64,000 nucleotides of DNA, from assembly GCA_027563935.2 (NCBI GenBank), contig CM050450.1, forward strand, positions 26,337,439 through 26,401,438, given 5' to 3'. The stretch comes from Costus lasius. Its lineage: Eukaryota; Streptophyta; Magnoliopsida; Zingiberales; Costaceae. The notes below the pieces were generated by a model. The model saw nothing but the letters and a program-made list of their open reading frames with translations. It searched no databases and was not told the DNA's origin. Each line of letters begins with the position of its first letter. The first letter of the stretch is position 1. Positions 1 through 12,000 of the stretch are shown one piece after another. A program made the translations under genes and the position numbers.

Positions 1-166
1 AGTCTTCAAAAGTCAATGGACGTAATGAGTATCATGATACTCCGTGGATATATCTATTGACTTATGGAATATAACTTTCTTATTTATACTATTCTACGAC
101 TATGCGGATTGGGTATAACATACTAACCCAGATCCACTTATTAATAACTCAAAGTGGGCCGTAACA
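1..166 (-). repeat. Partial 3' LTR of the gypsy remnant
   Basis: On the minus strand the LTR starts TGTTACGGCCC directly after a G-rich polypurine stretch (167-177 on the plus strand, a run of C). It continues beyond the window, so its length and far end are unknown. Confidence 0.65.
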
Positions 167-920
167 TTGCCCCCCTCTCTAATTACAACCTTGTCCTCAA
201 GGTTGTTTTATAATTCAAAATTTTAGTTAAAACTGCATCCTGCGTCTTTCCTAAGTTTCTACGTTGCTCGTCCTTCAACCCCTTCCATGTTTTCATCCTT
301 TGATAGTAGCATCAAACGAAATTGTTTATTTTCACATAGGTGCATCGGGTGGTAAGGTTGATCACAATGGAACCATAACCCCTTTTTTTTTATTATTGAC
401 ATAGTCTTGGTGGGACATAGCTCCACTCCTCACATTGTCATAAGTGCTTGATGATGTTTGTTGAATTCCCACCTCGTTGGAGCTATGATGAGAGGTGTCA
501 CCTTTTTTTCCCTCTAAGTTATCATATTGGAACTGGTACTGAAACTTCTCGTCAGTGAGTACCCACGGTTTGGGACGGTTCCTAGAGATGATTCAGGTAA
601 TGCTAGGTGTATAGGAAGACTTTCTCCCCAAGAGTAATTTTTAAAATTTAAATGACTTTTGATCTCCACTCCTTCAATAGTTGTTTATCCTTTCAAATTA
701 GTCTCTCTTATCATCTTCTTCTCAATTATGCAAGCTAAGTGGCTCTCATTACTTAGGTGGGTAAGAATCCTTGCTCTCTCTCTTATTTTAGAATTAAAGC
801 TTTTTTAAAAAAATCCACATATTGTTGTTCTAGAAGATCGGGTATCCGTAAGACTATCTCCTCATAAGTTGCAATATGATCTGTCATTGTCAAGTCCCCT
901 TGCTCTAGAGCTGCTAATCG

Positions 921-928
921 CTCATACA
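921..928. repeat. hAT target-site duplication, left copy
   Basis: CTCATACA occurs immediately before the element and again at 5573-5580 immediately after it. A perfect 8-bp duplication is the hAT signature. Confidence 0.93.
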
Positions 929-939
929 TAGGGATGACA

Positions 940-1175
940 TCGGGTCGGGGCGGGGGCGTGTAGTGCCGACCCCGACCCTGACCCCGACCCCCGTTACTAA
1001 TACCTGACCCCGACCCCGACTCGGCCGGGTTTGAAAAAACTAATCCCATCCCCAACCCCGCTGGGGATCGGGTACCCGTGGGGAAAACCCGACCCCGTTG
1101 GAGAATCGGGTACCCGTAAAAAACCCGACCGCGGCCCGTGGGTAAAAATACCCGACCCCGCAGGTAAAAAAACAC
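940..1175. repeat. Subterminal GACCCC-rich repeat, left end of hAT element
   Basis: About 15 imperfect copies of a CCCGAC / GACCCC hexamer. The mirror block lies at 5395-5560 in opposite orientation. Clustered subterminal motifs are the usual transposase-binding zones of hAT elements; binding here is inferred. Confidence 0.7.
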
Positions 1176-2152
1176 GACCTATCTCAAATCAAATATTACA
1201 ATTTTCATAGCAAAATAGTTATCAACTCAATAAATATGTACCCAACATTAAACAAAATAGATAACCCAACATTAAATTACAAAAATATTATCAATCCAAC
1301 AATCTCATTTACCAACTCGGTAACATCCAATGTAGTAAAGTTTATGCATCATAGTACAATTTCAAAATACGGCAACACCCAACACAATGAAGTTTGTACA
1401 TCACATCTAAGTTCCAACCCATTAACATTATAAGAGAAATCTGCATAGTAAACTTATACATGAAACACAGAACTACATAAGGCTTTCCGTTAATCGTTAT
1501 GCCTTCTTGGCAGCTATTGAACGTCTAAACGTACTTTAAGATTAAGAAAGACACCACTGCACAATCCAATACAAAGTATTTTTAGTGTGAGATGAAAATT
1601 GATTCAATAAGATGTATATGCAATCATATTATAGGTTCTATAATTCTATTCGATAAACCCAAACACTATGCAATAATGTATCCTATGCAGCTATGCTAAC
1701 TAATGCGGAAACGTGCATGCTGGAACAATTAAGGGAATGATATTCAGACTATACAAAGCTTTTTAGCAGATTTCATAGCAATTAGATGCATATGATATTC
1801 AGATTTGTTCCACTAAAACTAAGGTTGCCGAACACAATAGTAACCTCATGCTTGGAGACTGATGGAGGAAAATCTTGACGGCAAGATTATAAAAGTTCTC
1901 CACTGATTCTATAAAGTGAGATTTTCAATGGTCAGGTGATGTATCAAGTATCAAATGCATGCTGTAACAGATTTTTTAGTATCAACTATCAAGTGCATGC
2001 TGGAACATATTTTTTAGTATCAAATGCATGCTGTAAACTCAGGATTTGTAAGCAGCCGAGAGAAATAACATTAAGCTATAACCGAAGATGGTTCAAGAGA
2101 AGAACAAACCAGTAATTTCTATTAGCTAAGTCCAATAGTCCATTAAATAACA

Positions 2153-4494
2153 TTAATCATCTTCCAACCCCGTAATTCCAGTTGTCAATAACTCATCTGC
2201 ATCATAATAAAACATTAGTAAGTAAACACAAAATATATTATATCTTGATTATATCAAAATCATTAATATATTATTAAAAACATACCTTCATCACTATCAG
2301 AGTCCATCTCATCAAGTAGAGTTGCATCATTCATTGCTTTAGAACTAGTTCCTATTAAAAACATATTAGAAAATAAATGAGTTTATGATTAAACAACTCA
2401 ACAAGAATACAAGATATAACAATTAACAAATAAATGAGTTTACCTTTATCCTCTCCACTCCATAACCAACTTTTAGTGCACATTAAAGCCTCTAAAGTAT
2501 GACAATGAAGTCTACTTCGATGTGAGCTTACAATTCGGCCACTAGTACTAAATGCTGATTCAGATGCAACTGTAGAGATTGGAATAGCTAATATATCTTT
2601 TGCAATAGCTTGTAATATTGGATACTTCACTCCATTGTGCTTCTACCACATTAAAATATCAAAAGTTCCATCTCTTGGTAATTCATCTTCCTCTAAATAA
2701 AGATCAAGCTCTGATTTCACATGAGAAGTTCTTGCTCTCTTTCTACTTTTCAGAAATACATCAAAGTCATTCAATGAATCATTAAGGGGAGAATTATTAG
2801 CCTCATCAAGATGAGAATTACTAGCCCATTTACTCATTTGATTGTAATATGAAACCAGCTCATAGCAAAGATCTTGAATTCTATTAACTTTAACTGCCGC
2901 ATCAACATCATATAGCTTGTCATAATAATATTCCAGCAAACTCGTATCTTGGATCTAACACTGTGGCAACACCCATAATGTCATGAATGATATTCCAATA
3001 ACACTTAAACTTATCAAGCATTCTCATTGCCAGAATTTGTCCAGCTTAATATTGTAAGATTTATCTCACAAATTTTTGGAAAATAAAGATTGACAGTGGG
3101 ATACTTAGTACCAGAAAACAATTCTGTAATACTATTAAAAGTTTTTAACTTCCCACAAACTTCACTTGCAAATTCCCATTGTGTAGATGTAGGTAAACAA
3201 TTGTATTTGTGATCACGTTGTTTCAACCTATAAAATACTTCCTTATATGATATGGTACAATCAAGCATCTTATAGGTTGAATTTCATCTAGTTGGACAAT
3301 CTAAGCACAAGTTCTTAGTGCAAGTCAAGCGAAGCTGTCGAGCAGTTTCTTTAAATTTTTCCATTCATTTAGGAGTTGCTGTCCAATAAACTACACTATC
3401 ACGAATATTTTCAACTCCATCTTTTACCACTTCCAATCCATCCTTTACAATTAAGTTTAGGATATGTGCACAACAACGCATGTGAAGTAGAGAACCATCC
3501 TTTAACAAAGTACTCAAATTAAATTTAGCTTTGATCTTTTCAGTCATAGCATCATTAGTACTACAATTATCTAAAGTGATAGTAGATAATTTAGTATCAA
3601 TGTTCCAATCCAATAAACAATTAACTAACACTGTGCTAAGTCTATCACTAGTGTGAGGAGCTGGTACATATGCAAACCTAATATAAAAAATAATACCCAG
3701 TATTAGACGAAACAAAATGTAATAAAAGAAAACTAATGTGTAGATGGATTAATATATATGTACCTCAAAATGTGATTTTGTAAAATCCACGAAGAATCAA
3801 TATAATGAGCTGTGATTGCCATGTAACCCCTCTTTTGATTACCTGATGTCCACATGTCTGATGTAATTGCTATTCTTCCATCAACATTGTCCAACAATTT
3901 CATTGTCATTGCTTTCTCAACATCCTAGATTTTCAATACCTCCTTCTTAATAGAGTTTCGACAAGGCACCTTAAATAAAGGTTGGAGTGCACTTATAAAC
4001 CTCTTGAAACCCATATGATCCACTATTGAAAGTGGATATTCGTGGATGATTATTGCACTTGCTAACTATTTTTTTGCAATTTCTGGATCATAAATACTTG
4101 AAGTCATTTCTGGTTTATTTTTAGTCATCTTTGATGTGAGAACTTTTTGGCCTCTCATAGCAATCTTTCGTTGAATGCAAGTTTTCATGTGTTGGTGCAA
4201 ATGCTTTGTTCCATTTTTTGATTTTCCACCAAGTAACTTTCTATAATAATTACATTGAGCCTTATCCTCCCCATTAACCTGAGTTTTCTTAAAATGATTC
4301 CATACAATGCTTTTAAGTTTCCCATGTGCAGTTGACTCTGTATTATCTAATGTGTGACTTGGGTCTCCTTCAATGACATTGTCATTTGAAGTAGAAACTC
4401 GAGGATTACAACTTGCAACATCATTTGATTGTACCAAATTTTCTGCTTGGGCAGATACTAATTGTTGTGACTGTGAAATATTATTATCTGCCAT
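2153..4494 (-). pseudogene. hAT transposase pseudogene (BED finger, RNase H-like core, dimerisation domain)
   Basis: The minus-strand reading starts at 4494. Residues 61-106 form a BED zinc-finger region (VWNHFKKTQVNGEDKAQC, then HLHQHMKTC), but one zinc ligand is lost: CNYY in place of CNYC. Further along come the hAT core segments TITLDNCSTND and RCCAHILNLIVKDG (3715-3365), LPTSTQWEFASEVC (3268-3014), and the C-terminal dimerisation motif IPISTVASESAFSTSGR (about 2540-2595). A last small exon ends DELLTTGITGLEDD with a stop at 2153-2155, after a segment LLDEMDSDSDEG (about 2285-2325). The usual WW of the 'FDILxWW' motif is W-stop near 2640 (TGG to TAG), and several frameshifts break the core. 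No active enzyme is expected. Confidence 0.9.
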
Positions 4495-4984
4495 CTATAT
4501 ATAAAATAAAAATTCAAAAACATATAAAATGAGAATAAACCAAGCACCATACTTGTTAACAAAACTGTATATAAAGTATGTCTTGAGGTTTGATAAAGGC
4601 TACTCATCTCATCTCTGTATGTTTTTATTTCTGTAGAGTGTCATTACTTTTCTAAGAAGATCTGCTCTTTATTATAACTAGAAAGGTCCAGTGACTTGCA
4701 ATTAATACATCTCTTTTCAACAGAAGGAAAACATAAGTAAAATATATTAGCGCAAGCAATTAATACATCCCTTTCTAAGAAGAAAAAATAGAACAAAAGC
4801 TTTCAAAATGCTGAGAAGAGTGTGTAATGAGTTGATAAAGAAATTATGGTGTCTACACTCTACATCCAAGTTCAAAAGTAGTTAAATTTGAAATGCCAAG
4901 TCTTACTTGTAATCATTTTTGTTGCTCAGGTCGGCGACATTTCGCAGGTTCTAAATATGTAATAGTTGATAACTATATGTACCT

Positions 4985-5215
4985 CAAAACGTTGGCGACT
5001 GCGAGAGACTAGTAGATCACCCGAAGTTGGAGGCGACAGCGGCAGCGAGTTGGCGACGAATGACGGCAGCGAGTCGGTGACGAGATTGGAGGCGATGATG
5101 AGAAGAGTCGGCGACAATGAGAAGAGTCGGCGACGAGATTGGAGGCGAGTAGGCGACGAGCCGACGATGAGAAGAGTCGGCGACTAGACCGGTGAATGGA
5201 GGCAGCAACAGCACT
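4985..5215. repeat. GC-rich short tandem repeats in the hAT 5' region
   Basis: Repeated GAGAAGAGTCGGCGAC / GAGTYGGCGACGA units upstream of the transposase reading frame. They may be leader or promoter sequence. They leave overlapping open frames on both strands that I do not regard as genes. Confidence 0.6.
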
Positions 5216-5394
5216 TAGGGCAACTTAGGAGCGCTTAGGGCAACTTAGTTACTTAGGGCAGCAGAGTCGTGGAGGCACGAGTGGAGCGGGGCGGGTTCAC
5301 TTATTTAGCCTTGGCACTCCGCTCACTCGCTCAGGTTCAGTGGTTCACTTATTTGGCTGACTTAGGGTTTAGGGTAATTTTGTAAATTAATTAG

Positions 5395-5560
5395 GTGGGG
5401 CGGGTTTGGGGTCGGGGTCGGGGTCGGGGTCGGGGCAGGTAGTAGAAATCCCATACCCGACCCTGACCCGATCTATACAAGTCGGGTTTTCCTCGAACCC
5501 GACCCGACCCCGAGTCAACTCGGGTTTTCTCCGTTGACTTTGGGTCGGGGATGGGTTATA
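5395..5560. repeat. Subterminal GGGGTC-rich repeat, right end of hAT element
   Basis: Direct repeats of GGTCGG (for example 5408-5440), followed by CCCGAC motifs. Counterpart of the block at 940-1175. Confidence 0.7.
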
Positions 5561-5572
5561 TTGCCATCCCTA

Positions 5573-5580
5573 CTCATACA
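5573..5580. repeat. hAT target-site duplication, right copy
   Basis: CTCATACA, identical to 921-928. Confidence 0.93.
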
Positions 5581-6310
5581 CTGAAGTGGCTAAGAAATCA
5601 CTATAGTGTTGTATCATTTCTTCCTTCAACATCTCCCAGATTAAGAATTCTTCTCTTCATCCATCGAAACTAGTGACCCTCTTAGCCTTCCATACTTACA
5701 AACGCTATTGGGACCTTATATTCATCAATCACCCTCTGAACATCAAAATATTACTTTGCCTGTGCAATCAATCCTACCGGATTAGTGCCATTAAATCCTG
5801 GTAGTTCCATGCTCTTGTAAATCCACTGTCTGTCCTCCTCCCTGACTGAGTCTCTTCCTATGTGTACACCTCCTCCCCATCTGTTTTCATCATTGATTTC
5901 TATTCTATTGGGTCTCATGCTTGACTCTAGTGGGGACTAATGCTCATGTGATGGTGGTGGCCAGGACAGCTCTTTGCCTTGGTGGTAGTTAGTGTTTATT
6001 GGAAGCTCCCTCTCTTTACACCTCCTCTCTTTCACTAGCTCTGCAAACAAGTTCCTCATCTTGTTCCTTATCTAGTCCACCACTCCAAGGTGACGTTCCA
6101 TCTCAACCTGGCGTCAAGTAATTTTAGCCATCTCCTCGCGATGTTGACGTCCTTCTTCTGCCATAACCAAGCCTTTTATCCTCTTTTCCTCCCCTGTAGT
6201 TTGGATTCTGCCTATACTATTGCAATAGAATTATGTACTACTACCACAGTCTTATCAAGAGCTTCTAGTCGTGCCTCATTTCTCGTTATTTTTTTTTCTA
6301 ACCCGCTACA

Positions 6311-7232
6311 GTGCTTGCCATGCTATAGTACTTACCATGCTACAGTAATTTGCCGCGTGCACTGGAAGCTTGCTAAGAAGAGAACTTCGCTGCATGCTGA
6401 ACTTCTTGTGCCCTAGGTTTTCTTCAACAGCTTGCTAACGACAATAGATCTGTCGCTTAGATCTACTACCGATAACGAAATTTCTTCTTCCTTTATCCGT
6501 CACTGGACCTCTGATTTCCGGCAATCAATCCGACAGGTCAGACTAATGGATAAATCTATAATTCTTTCTTCTACTTTTTTGCATCTTCTTTTCCATTCTA
6601 TTCTTGTGAATGAAGATCCTTCTTGTGCTTAGCTTTATTATTGTTGTCTCACCAGTCTTTAGACATATACATGTTTTTCTTCAATATCTACTCATCCTTC
6701 ATCTACTTGTGCCTGTTGTCACCTCTCTTTTATGTCCTTCACGGCTGTATTTTCCTCTTGACTTGTTTTATATGTTAGTTTTTACATTTACAGGAACTGC
6801 AGCTTTCTCTACTTCACTGTTTAATTATCCCTTTTATTTTTGTTATGTATATAGTATAACCTATGATTTACACTCGTTTATCTGCTGTGATTTTCAGGCA
6901 GTGTTGCTTTTAAATTCCATTTTTTTTTTCATTCAGTATGACAAAGAGAGTCACAAAATGAGCTTGCTGGTACTATCCAGTGAGACATACGTCAAAAAGA
7001 CTGCTTATCACAGCTGAAGTGTGTTTATTTTACTTTATAATTTGTTGAATCTATTGCCTATTAACAGTACCATCTACAATATGACACTTGTCAGCTTGCT
7101 TTCTAGGTCCTTCCTTTTCTTGGTAAAAATCATAGTTTTGTTGCAGCACCTTGCTTTCTAGGTCCGTCCTTTTCTTGATAAAAAAACCATAGTTTTATTG
7201 CATCGAGCTTTGTAGCAACAATGGTTTCAGTT
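6311..7232. other. Gene-free stretch, probable YAK1 intron
   Basis: Pyrimidine-rich DNA with no recognisable protein similarity in any frame. Open frames at 6432-7017 encode only hydrophobic low-complexity peptides and cross intron-like T-rich tracts. Nothing resembling the YAK1 kinase exons that should precede 7933 was seen here. Confidence 0.5.
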
Positions 7233-7236
7233 AGTT

Positions 7237-7665
7237 AAAGCATGTTTAAAAATTCGGTCCAAGCAAGGTTTAAAAACTCGATCCAAGATATGGTACTGGT
7301 CCATGCTTAGATTAGTTCATACCGATCTGTATTGGACGAAACTGAACGGAACCGAATGCTCCGACGAAGGAGAAGAAGAAGAAGAGCGGTGGCGGAGCAA
7401 CGAGTGGTGTACCTATACTGCTGTGCCCCTCCTTTGAGGAGAAGGGAAGAAGAAGAGAAGAGGAGAGGTGTACCTATACTGCTATGCCTCTCCTCTTCTT
7501 TCTTCTTTCACTGCAGGTCCGTGTACAGCGGAGGTGGAGTGAACAGCAGTATTTCTTCTCCTCCTCCTTCCTCCCGCTACTACTTGTGTTCTTGCAAAAG
7601 AAAAAGAAACTCTATAGCATAGAAAGGAGTGGATATTGTTTATGTTCTGAAAATGACAACAAATA
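7237..7665. repeat. Dispersed repeat with purine-rich hairpin (copy 1)
   Basis: Begins with AAAAATTCGGTCCAAGCAAG and TGGTACTGGTCCATG, then a GAAGAAG-rich purine block. Near 7455-7510 GAAGAGAAGAGGAGAGG is followed by its approximate complement CCTCTCCTCTTC, giving a predicted hairpin. GTGTACCTATACTGCT occurs twice. The same combination of degenerate 'GGTAC' text and purine block recurs at 11850-12260. Confidence 0.45.
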
Positions 7666-7932
7666 AATAGTAGAAAACTACAAAAATCAATCTTTGTCAA
7701 ATAATGTCGGAATCATTGAGCATTCCTTGAACTTGCTCTGTGACATGAATTTAGATAGTCTTAGCCAGTCCTCTGCCATGAAAATGAAAAGAAAAATTGA
7801 GAAGATATTTGGGTCGTAGATTCTTTGTTTATCTTATCATTTTTTATATTGTTAGTTGAATAACACTTCTTTTGGTTAATAATGCTCCATGGAGCTGATA
7901 ATGGTTTATTTGTTTATTGGCAAATTCCACAG

Positions 7933-9016
7933 TGAGCAACCCCCTGATTATTTGCTTAGAGATTCAAAAGATACTTGCAAGTTTTTTAGGCATGTTGGTA
8001 GCATTTACCATTTGGAACATGATCAAGTCTCCAAGGAATTTCCGAGTTCTTACCGAGTTCTAACTGAGGAGGAATATGAAGCAGTGAGTTGTTGATTTTT
8101 CTGTTTCTGATTTAATATTTATTTGTTTGTTACCAGTTCTCATGATTTCTTGTCTGCTGATATTTCTGTAGAGGGACTCTAAAAAACCTGTAATAGGAAG
8201 ACGCTACTTTAATTATGTAACTCTAGAAGATATCATCTTCAACTACCCGTACAGAAAGAATTTACCTGATGAAGAAATATCAAAAGGTTTTCATTAATAA
8301 CTTGAATATGTATGATTACACTAACTTTTAATCATTTCTTAATAATTCATTCTGTGCCACTAATCATGTTGCAGAAAGTTTAACACGCTTGGCCTTAGTT
8401 GATTTCTTAAGGGGTCTTGTTGAGTTTGACCCAGGAAAACGTTGGTCTCCGTTACAGGTTGTTAGTCAAATGTATATTATCACTGTTGTTGGCTCCTGGA
8501 ACCATATTATCTTTCTCAATATATATAAACTAAACTTCTATCTGCAGGCTTCAGGTCATCCTTTCGTCACTGGGAAACCATTCACATGTCCTTACAAACC
8601 TTTTATGGAGTCCCCAAGAATTGTGAGTATCCATTGACGATCTTATCATATGTATATTGGTTGGGACTTGAGACTGCAATATGTAACTACAGTTGCTAGT
8701 GCATCGATTATTTATATAGTGGAAACTGGAAAGTGTAAACTTATCTGTGAATATTTCCATCATTCATTCTATGATGCTCATACTTTTGTCCTTTTCTGGT
8801 GTTCACTTATTTATCCAGGTGATGTGACATTGAACAATAGCAAATCAATAATGAACTTGTCTTGTTTTCCCTGTCTACTTTTTCTATTTGAGATGTCATA
8901 TTGCATTTTGTTTTCTGGTACTGACAATAATTTCATTTTAGCCTGTCATTCAAACTGTAACGGTAGATCATAATCCTGGAGGTGGTCATTGGCTAGCAGC
9001 TGGTCTTTCTCCTCAG
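7933..9016 (+). CDS. YAK1: YAK1 exons encoding the kinase-domain C-lobe end
   Basis: Five exons separated by short introns of 82-319 bp. Exon 7933-8083 starts with the last base of a split glycine codon. 8083/8172 joins YEA to RDSKKP, 8286/8375 splits a Glu codon (ISK-E-SLTRL), and 8457/8548 joins PLQ to ASGHPF. The RWSPLQASGHPF stretch is kinase subdomain XI with its conserved arginine. Exon 8942-9016 encodes VDHNPGGGHWLAAGLSPQ, a block shared with Arabidopsis YAK1. Confidence 0.9.
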
Positions 9017-12000
9017 GTCATTGTGAAAACATTTTGTTTCTCATTTGTGAATATAAATTTTTACCACCGTAATCTTATCTCTGTTTCTTTTTCATATTTT
9101 GAGGTATTTTTTAGCTGACCGTAAAAGTTTGTCTTCATTTTACGTTCTTTTTGAGCTTGTACGTTTTGGTAATAGGTTTCAAGTTATAACAAACATCTGC
9201 TTCATAATAGCCCTCACTTTCACAAAGCTCCAAAGTCTTACGGCAGTAGCTACGGAAGTTTCGGAAGTCATGGTAGCTACAATGATAACACAGGTCTTGC
9301 AAGCAGTTATGGAAGCTATAATGATGTTAATAGTGTGCATGGATATACTTCACCAGCTTGTCCAAGTGGATTCAACATGCTTGTACAGGTTGGAGGACCG
9401 TTCCTTGGATCTAGTCCAGATGCTAGATATAGATCCCAGCCATCCCGAGGAAAGGGGTTTGGTGTAATCCCTTGCGGAGGTCTGGGACCAATGTCTCTGG
9501 GAGCTAGCCCCTCGCAGTTTACTCCTCCTAGCTCCCAGATGCATATTTCATCTGCATCTCCTGTAAAATATGGTCCAACTTATCCTGTGAGAGCTGCGAT
9601 TCATGGTTCTTCATTAGGTAAAGCAGCTGTGACTGCTCAATACAATAAACGAAGTTGGGGTCAACCAACAACGTGCATTCAGCCATTTGGTCATGCATCT
9701 GAGAATGGGCCTGGATTTTGTACTGATGCCATGAGTTGTAGCAATCTTGAAACTCAGTATGACAGACATGTTCGAGCACCTTTTTCAGCAATTTCTGCTT
9801 CCAGCCACTCTAACCTGAGGCAACAGAAGGTTAGTGTGTATGACATGTCTTCAGGGCTCACTTCAGGCAATCAGAAGAATTGTTTAGCACCCTACGTGGT
9901 TAACTCCATTTTGGTCTCTTCAAATAACTCAGAAATTTCAGTTGATAAACAAGAGGGCAGCTCATCGCTGCTTGATCCTGCTGATTGGGATCCTAATTAT
10001 AGGTATACTGTATGTCGTTGCATGCGAGCATATGCTTTTCTAAAATTCCTTGATCACTAAGTTTTGTTTCTATGCTCATGTAATTACCTGGAAATGGAGA
10101 TTTTTTTTCTTTTCTTTTGTAGAAGATGACTATATTTTGGTGAACTGGAGGTTTTATTATTATGATAAGATGAATACTGGACTTCAGAAAAGCAGAGCTA
10201 GTAAAATATTTGCTCTCTTATCTGATTCAAAACATTCATCTTTGAGTATCATGTGGTACACTAGCCATCATATTTTCTGCAGAAGCATGTCTCTTGAGTG
10301 AAGACTTTATTCTGTAATGTTTTCATGAAAATCTAATACAAATTTCTCAAAATGGTTATAACTGGTGCTTTCTCAGAATGGCGAGATTGTTCAGTGTTTA
10401 TTTTTTCCTCTCATGTGTTGTTTTTTTAGAATTGCAAACAATGCCACAGTTGGCTTCATTTTCGGTGTGTTCTTCCTGATTTGTTTTCTCTTGTATCTGC
10501 GAGAGTCTCTGTCACAGTTTATTGTTCATGTGATAATCAATTGAATTTTCTTTGTAATATTATACTCTACTTTGATGCTAATAATCTTTCTTTCTCCACT
10601 CTGAAATTTGATGTTTTTCCTCCAATAATTAGTTTCATTTTTGGTCATCTGAATTTGGATCTTTAAGCATTGTTCTAGAATTGCCAACCTACATATGACC
10701 AAGGTTTTAAAAAACTGGTTTCCATAGACTAGTGTACTAGTCCATTGGTACGTATCAGTTTGGTACTGACCCATGGTACTAGTTGGCAATCGGTACCCAA
10801 CATGGTTACCGATGGAGTGTTTCATTCCATGCTAATGACATGTTTTTTGTTTGTCACACTGATAAATATATGATCTGGATAAAAATAAATTTTATTTCAT
10901 GTTACTAGATTAGGTTAACTTGATTGACTGAATATTTCTTTAGTTTTGGTAGATCATTTAGCATTTATATCAAACACCATGTACAAACTCCAGATTTCTT
11001 TGTATACTTAGTGACGTAATCTTTGTATTTTATTATCTATATAGTCTAACCAAATATCGTTTGTTTAACTACTAACATCTTGGTATATGTCTTTTCTTGT
11101 TCAGTGATGAATCCCTTTTGCAAGAGGATAATGCAGAAATCAGCGCCCTAAATTCAGAATTTGCAAATTTTTTAGCTTTTGGTGACCCTGTAGATGCTGC
11201 CAATGTAAGAAGTGGAATGGGCAGATATGCCAATGGTCACCATCAAGCTCATTCGAGATCAAATCAAAGGTATGCAGATTATCTATTTGGTCCAGGTTCA
11301 TTTATAGGGTATTTTGTGCATTGGTCATTCGATGCGTTAAGCAGAGTTAGAAAGATAAGTGTCTCTTCAAGCTGGATTTAGGTGTTATGTGCAGCTCATC
11401 TTCTGCTCTACCTCTAAGAATATGCCACATATATGTGGTCATTCATCATGCTTGAGAAAGTGATGCTCCTTGGTTTATCACTGCACATGTGTCACGCGTC
11501 TAATAAAGTAAGTTCTTTTAAATTCACACTGAAATACATAACAAATCATATTCGACGTACCAAAATGCATAATAAAAAGTCAAAACGCAAGGCCATCATA
11601 TTAGCAATATGCTCAGAACATGGTTAAAAAGATAATTCTATCAACTACTTAACATTCCAACTACTAATTTGAAATCTCTATGCATAATGACAAGCATAAT
11701 TGCCCACATCTCTATCTACTCTAAAATCCATTGCTAAGAATTCCACCTAAAGCTACTATGTTATTTGAATCAAAACATAATAGTTATTAACATATGACAC
11801 AATCACAGCTGCTCAGGAAATAATATGGAACAACAAAAGAATTATACTTATCAATGTTTTAAAAGCCAGAACCAGCCGGTTTGTATCGGTTTGAGTGGAT
11901 GGCAAGGTCAGAGCAAATGGTGGAACCAAGTGAAGCGGAAGAAAGGAGGAGGAAGAAGAAGAGGAGGTAGAGAAAGAGGAAGAGGAAGAGGAAGAGGAAG

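Larger units (their letters stand above)
929..5572 (-). mobile_element. hAT DNA transposon, 4.64 kb, precise ends
   Basis: The left end reads TAGGGATGACATCGGG. The right end, read inward on the other strand, reads TAGGGATGGCAATATAACCC, giving a short terminal inverted repeat beginning TAGGGATG. It is flanked by a perfect 8-bp duplication CTCATACA (921-928 and 5573-5580). Removing it rejoins the two halves of the host gag at YERLAAL. Subterminal blocks of GACCCC/GGGGTC repeats lie at both ends. The transposase gene inside runs on the minus strand and is broken, so the copy is full-length but not autonomous. Confidence 0.93.
325..6300 (-). pseudogene. gypsy gag pseudogene, two pieces either side of the hAT element
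   Basis: Capsid-like precursor of a gypsy retroelement. The first piece (about 6300 to 5581) contains a coiled N-terminal region (EARLEALDKTV) and the conserved start of the gag domain (MELPGFNGTNPVGLIAQA) around 5740-5820. The second piece (928 to about 790) continues in register with YERLAALEQGDLTMTDH, then YEEIVLRIPDLLEQQY, which matches the 'Y-x-x-x-F-E-x-L-x-x-x-I-P-x-L' portion of gypsy gag. A zinc-knuckle remnant lies at about 325-372 (WFHCDQPYHPMHLCENK); its first cysteine is missing. Several stops and frameshifts are present, so no protein is expected. Confidence 0.75.
1..6310 (-). mobile_element. Decayed Ty3/gypsy element, pol deleted, split by a hAT insertion
   Basis: Read on the minus strand, this region holds a gypsy-type gag (about 6300 down to 5581, then 928 down to about 325) and, soon after it, the typical polyprotein tail 'NLEDKV' with a GG and a purine-rich tract at 167-200. 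An LTR beginning TGTTAC follows at 166 and runs off the left edge. Protease, reverse transcriptase, RNase H and integrase are all missing between gag and the tail, so the copy cannot move by itself. No 5' LTR or primer-binding site was recognised right of 6310, so the right boundary is approximate. The hAT element at 929-5572 interrupts it. It probably lies in an upstream intron of YAK1, in antisense orientation. Confidence 0.75.

Noticed and set aside
783..1175. 130-codon minus-strand frame
   Set aside because: Chimera of the gypsy gag fragment and the hAT subterminal repeat; crosses the transposon boundary at 928/929.
6090..7017. Hydrophobic plus-strand frames that might look like membrane proteins
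   Set aside because: T-rich DNA gives Phe/Leu/Ser-rich peptides by chance. The first part is antisense to gypsy gag, the rest is intron-like.
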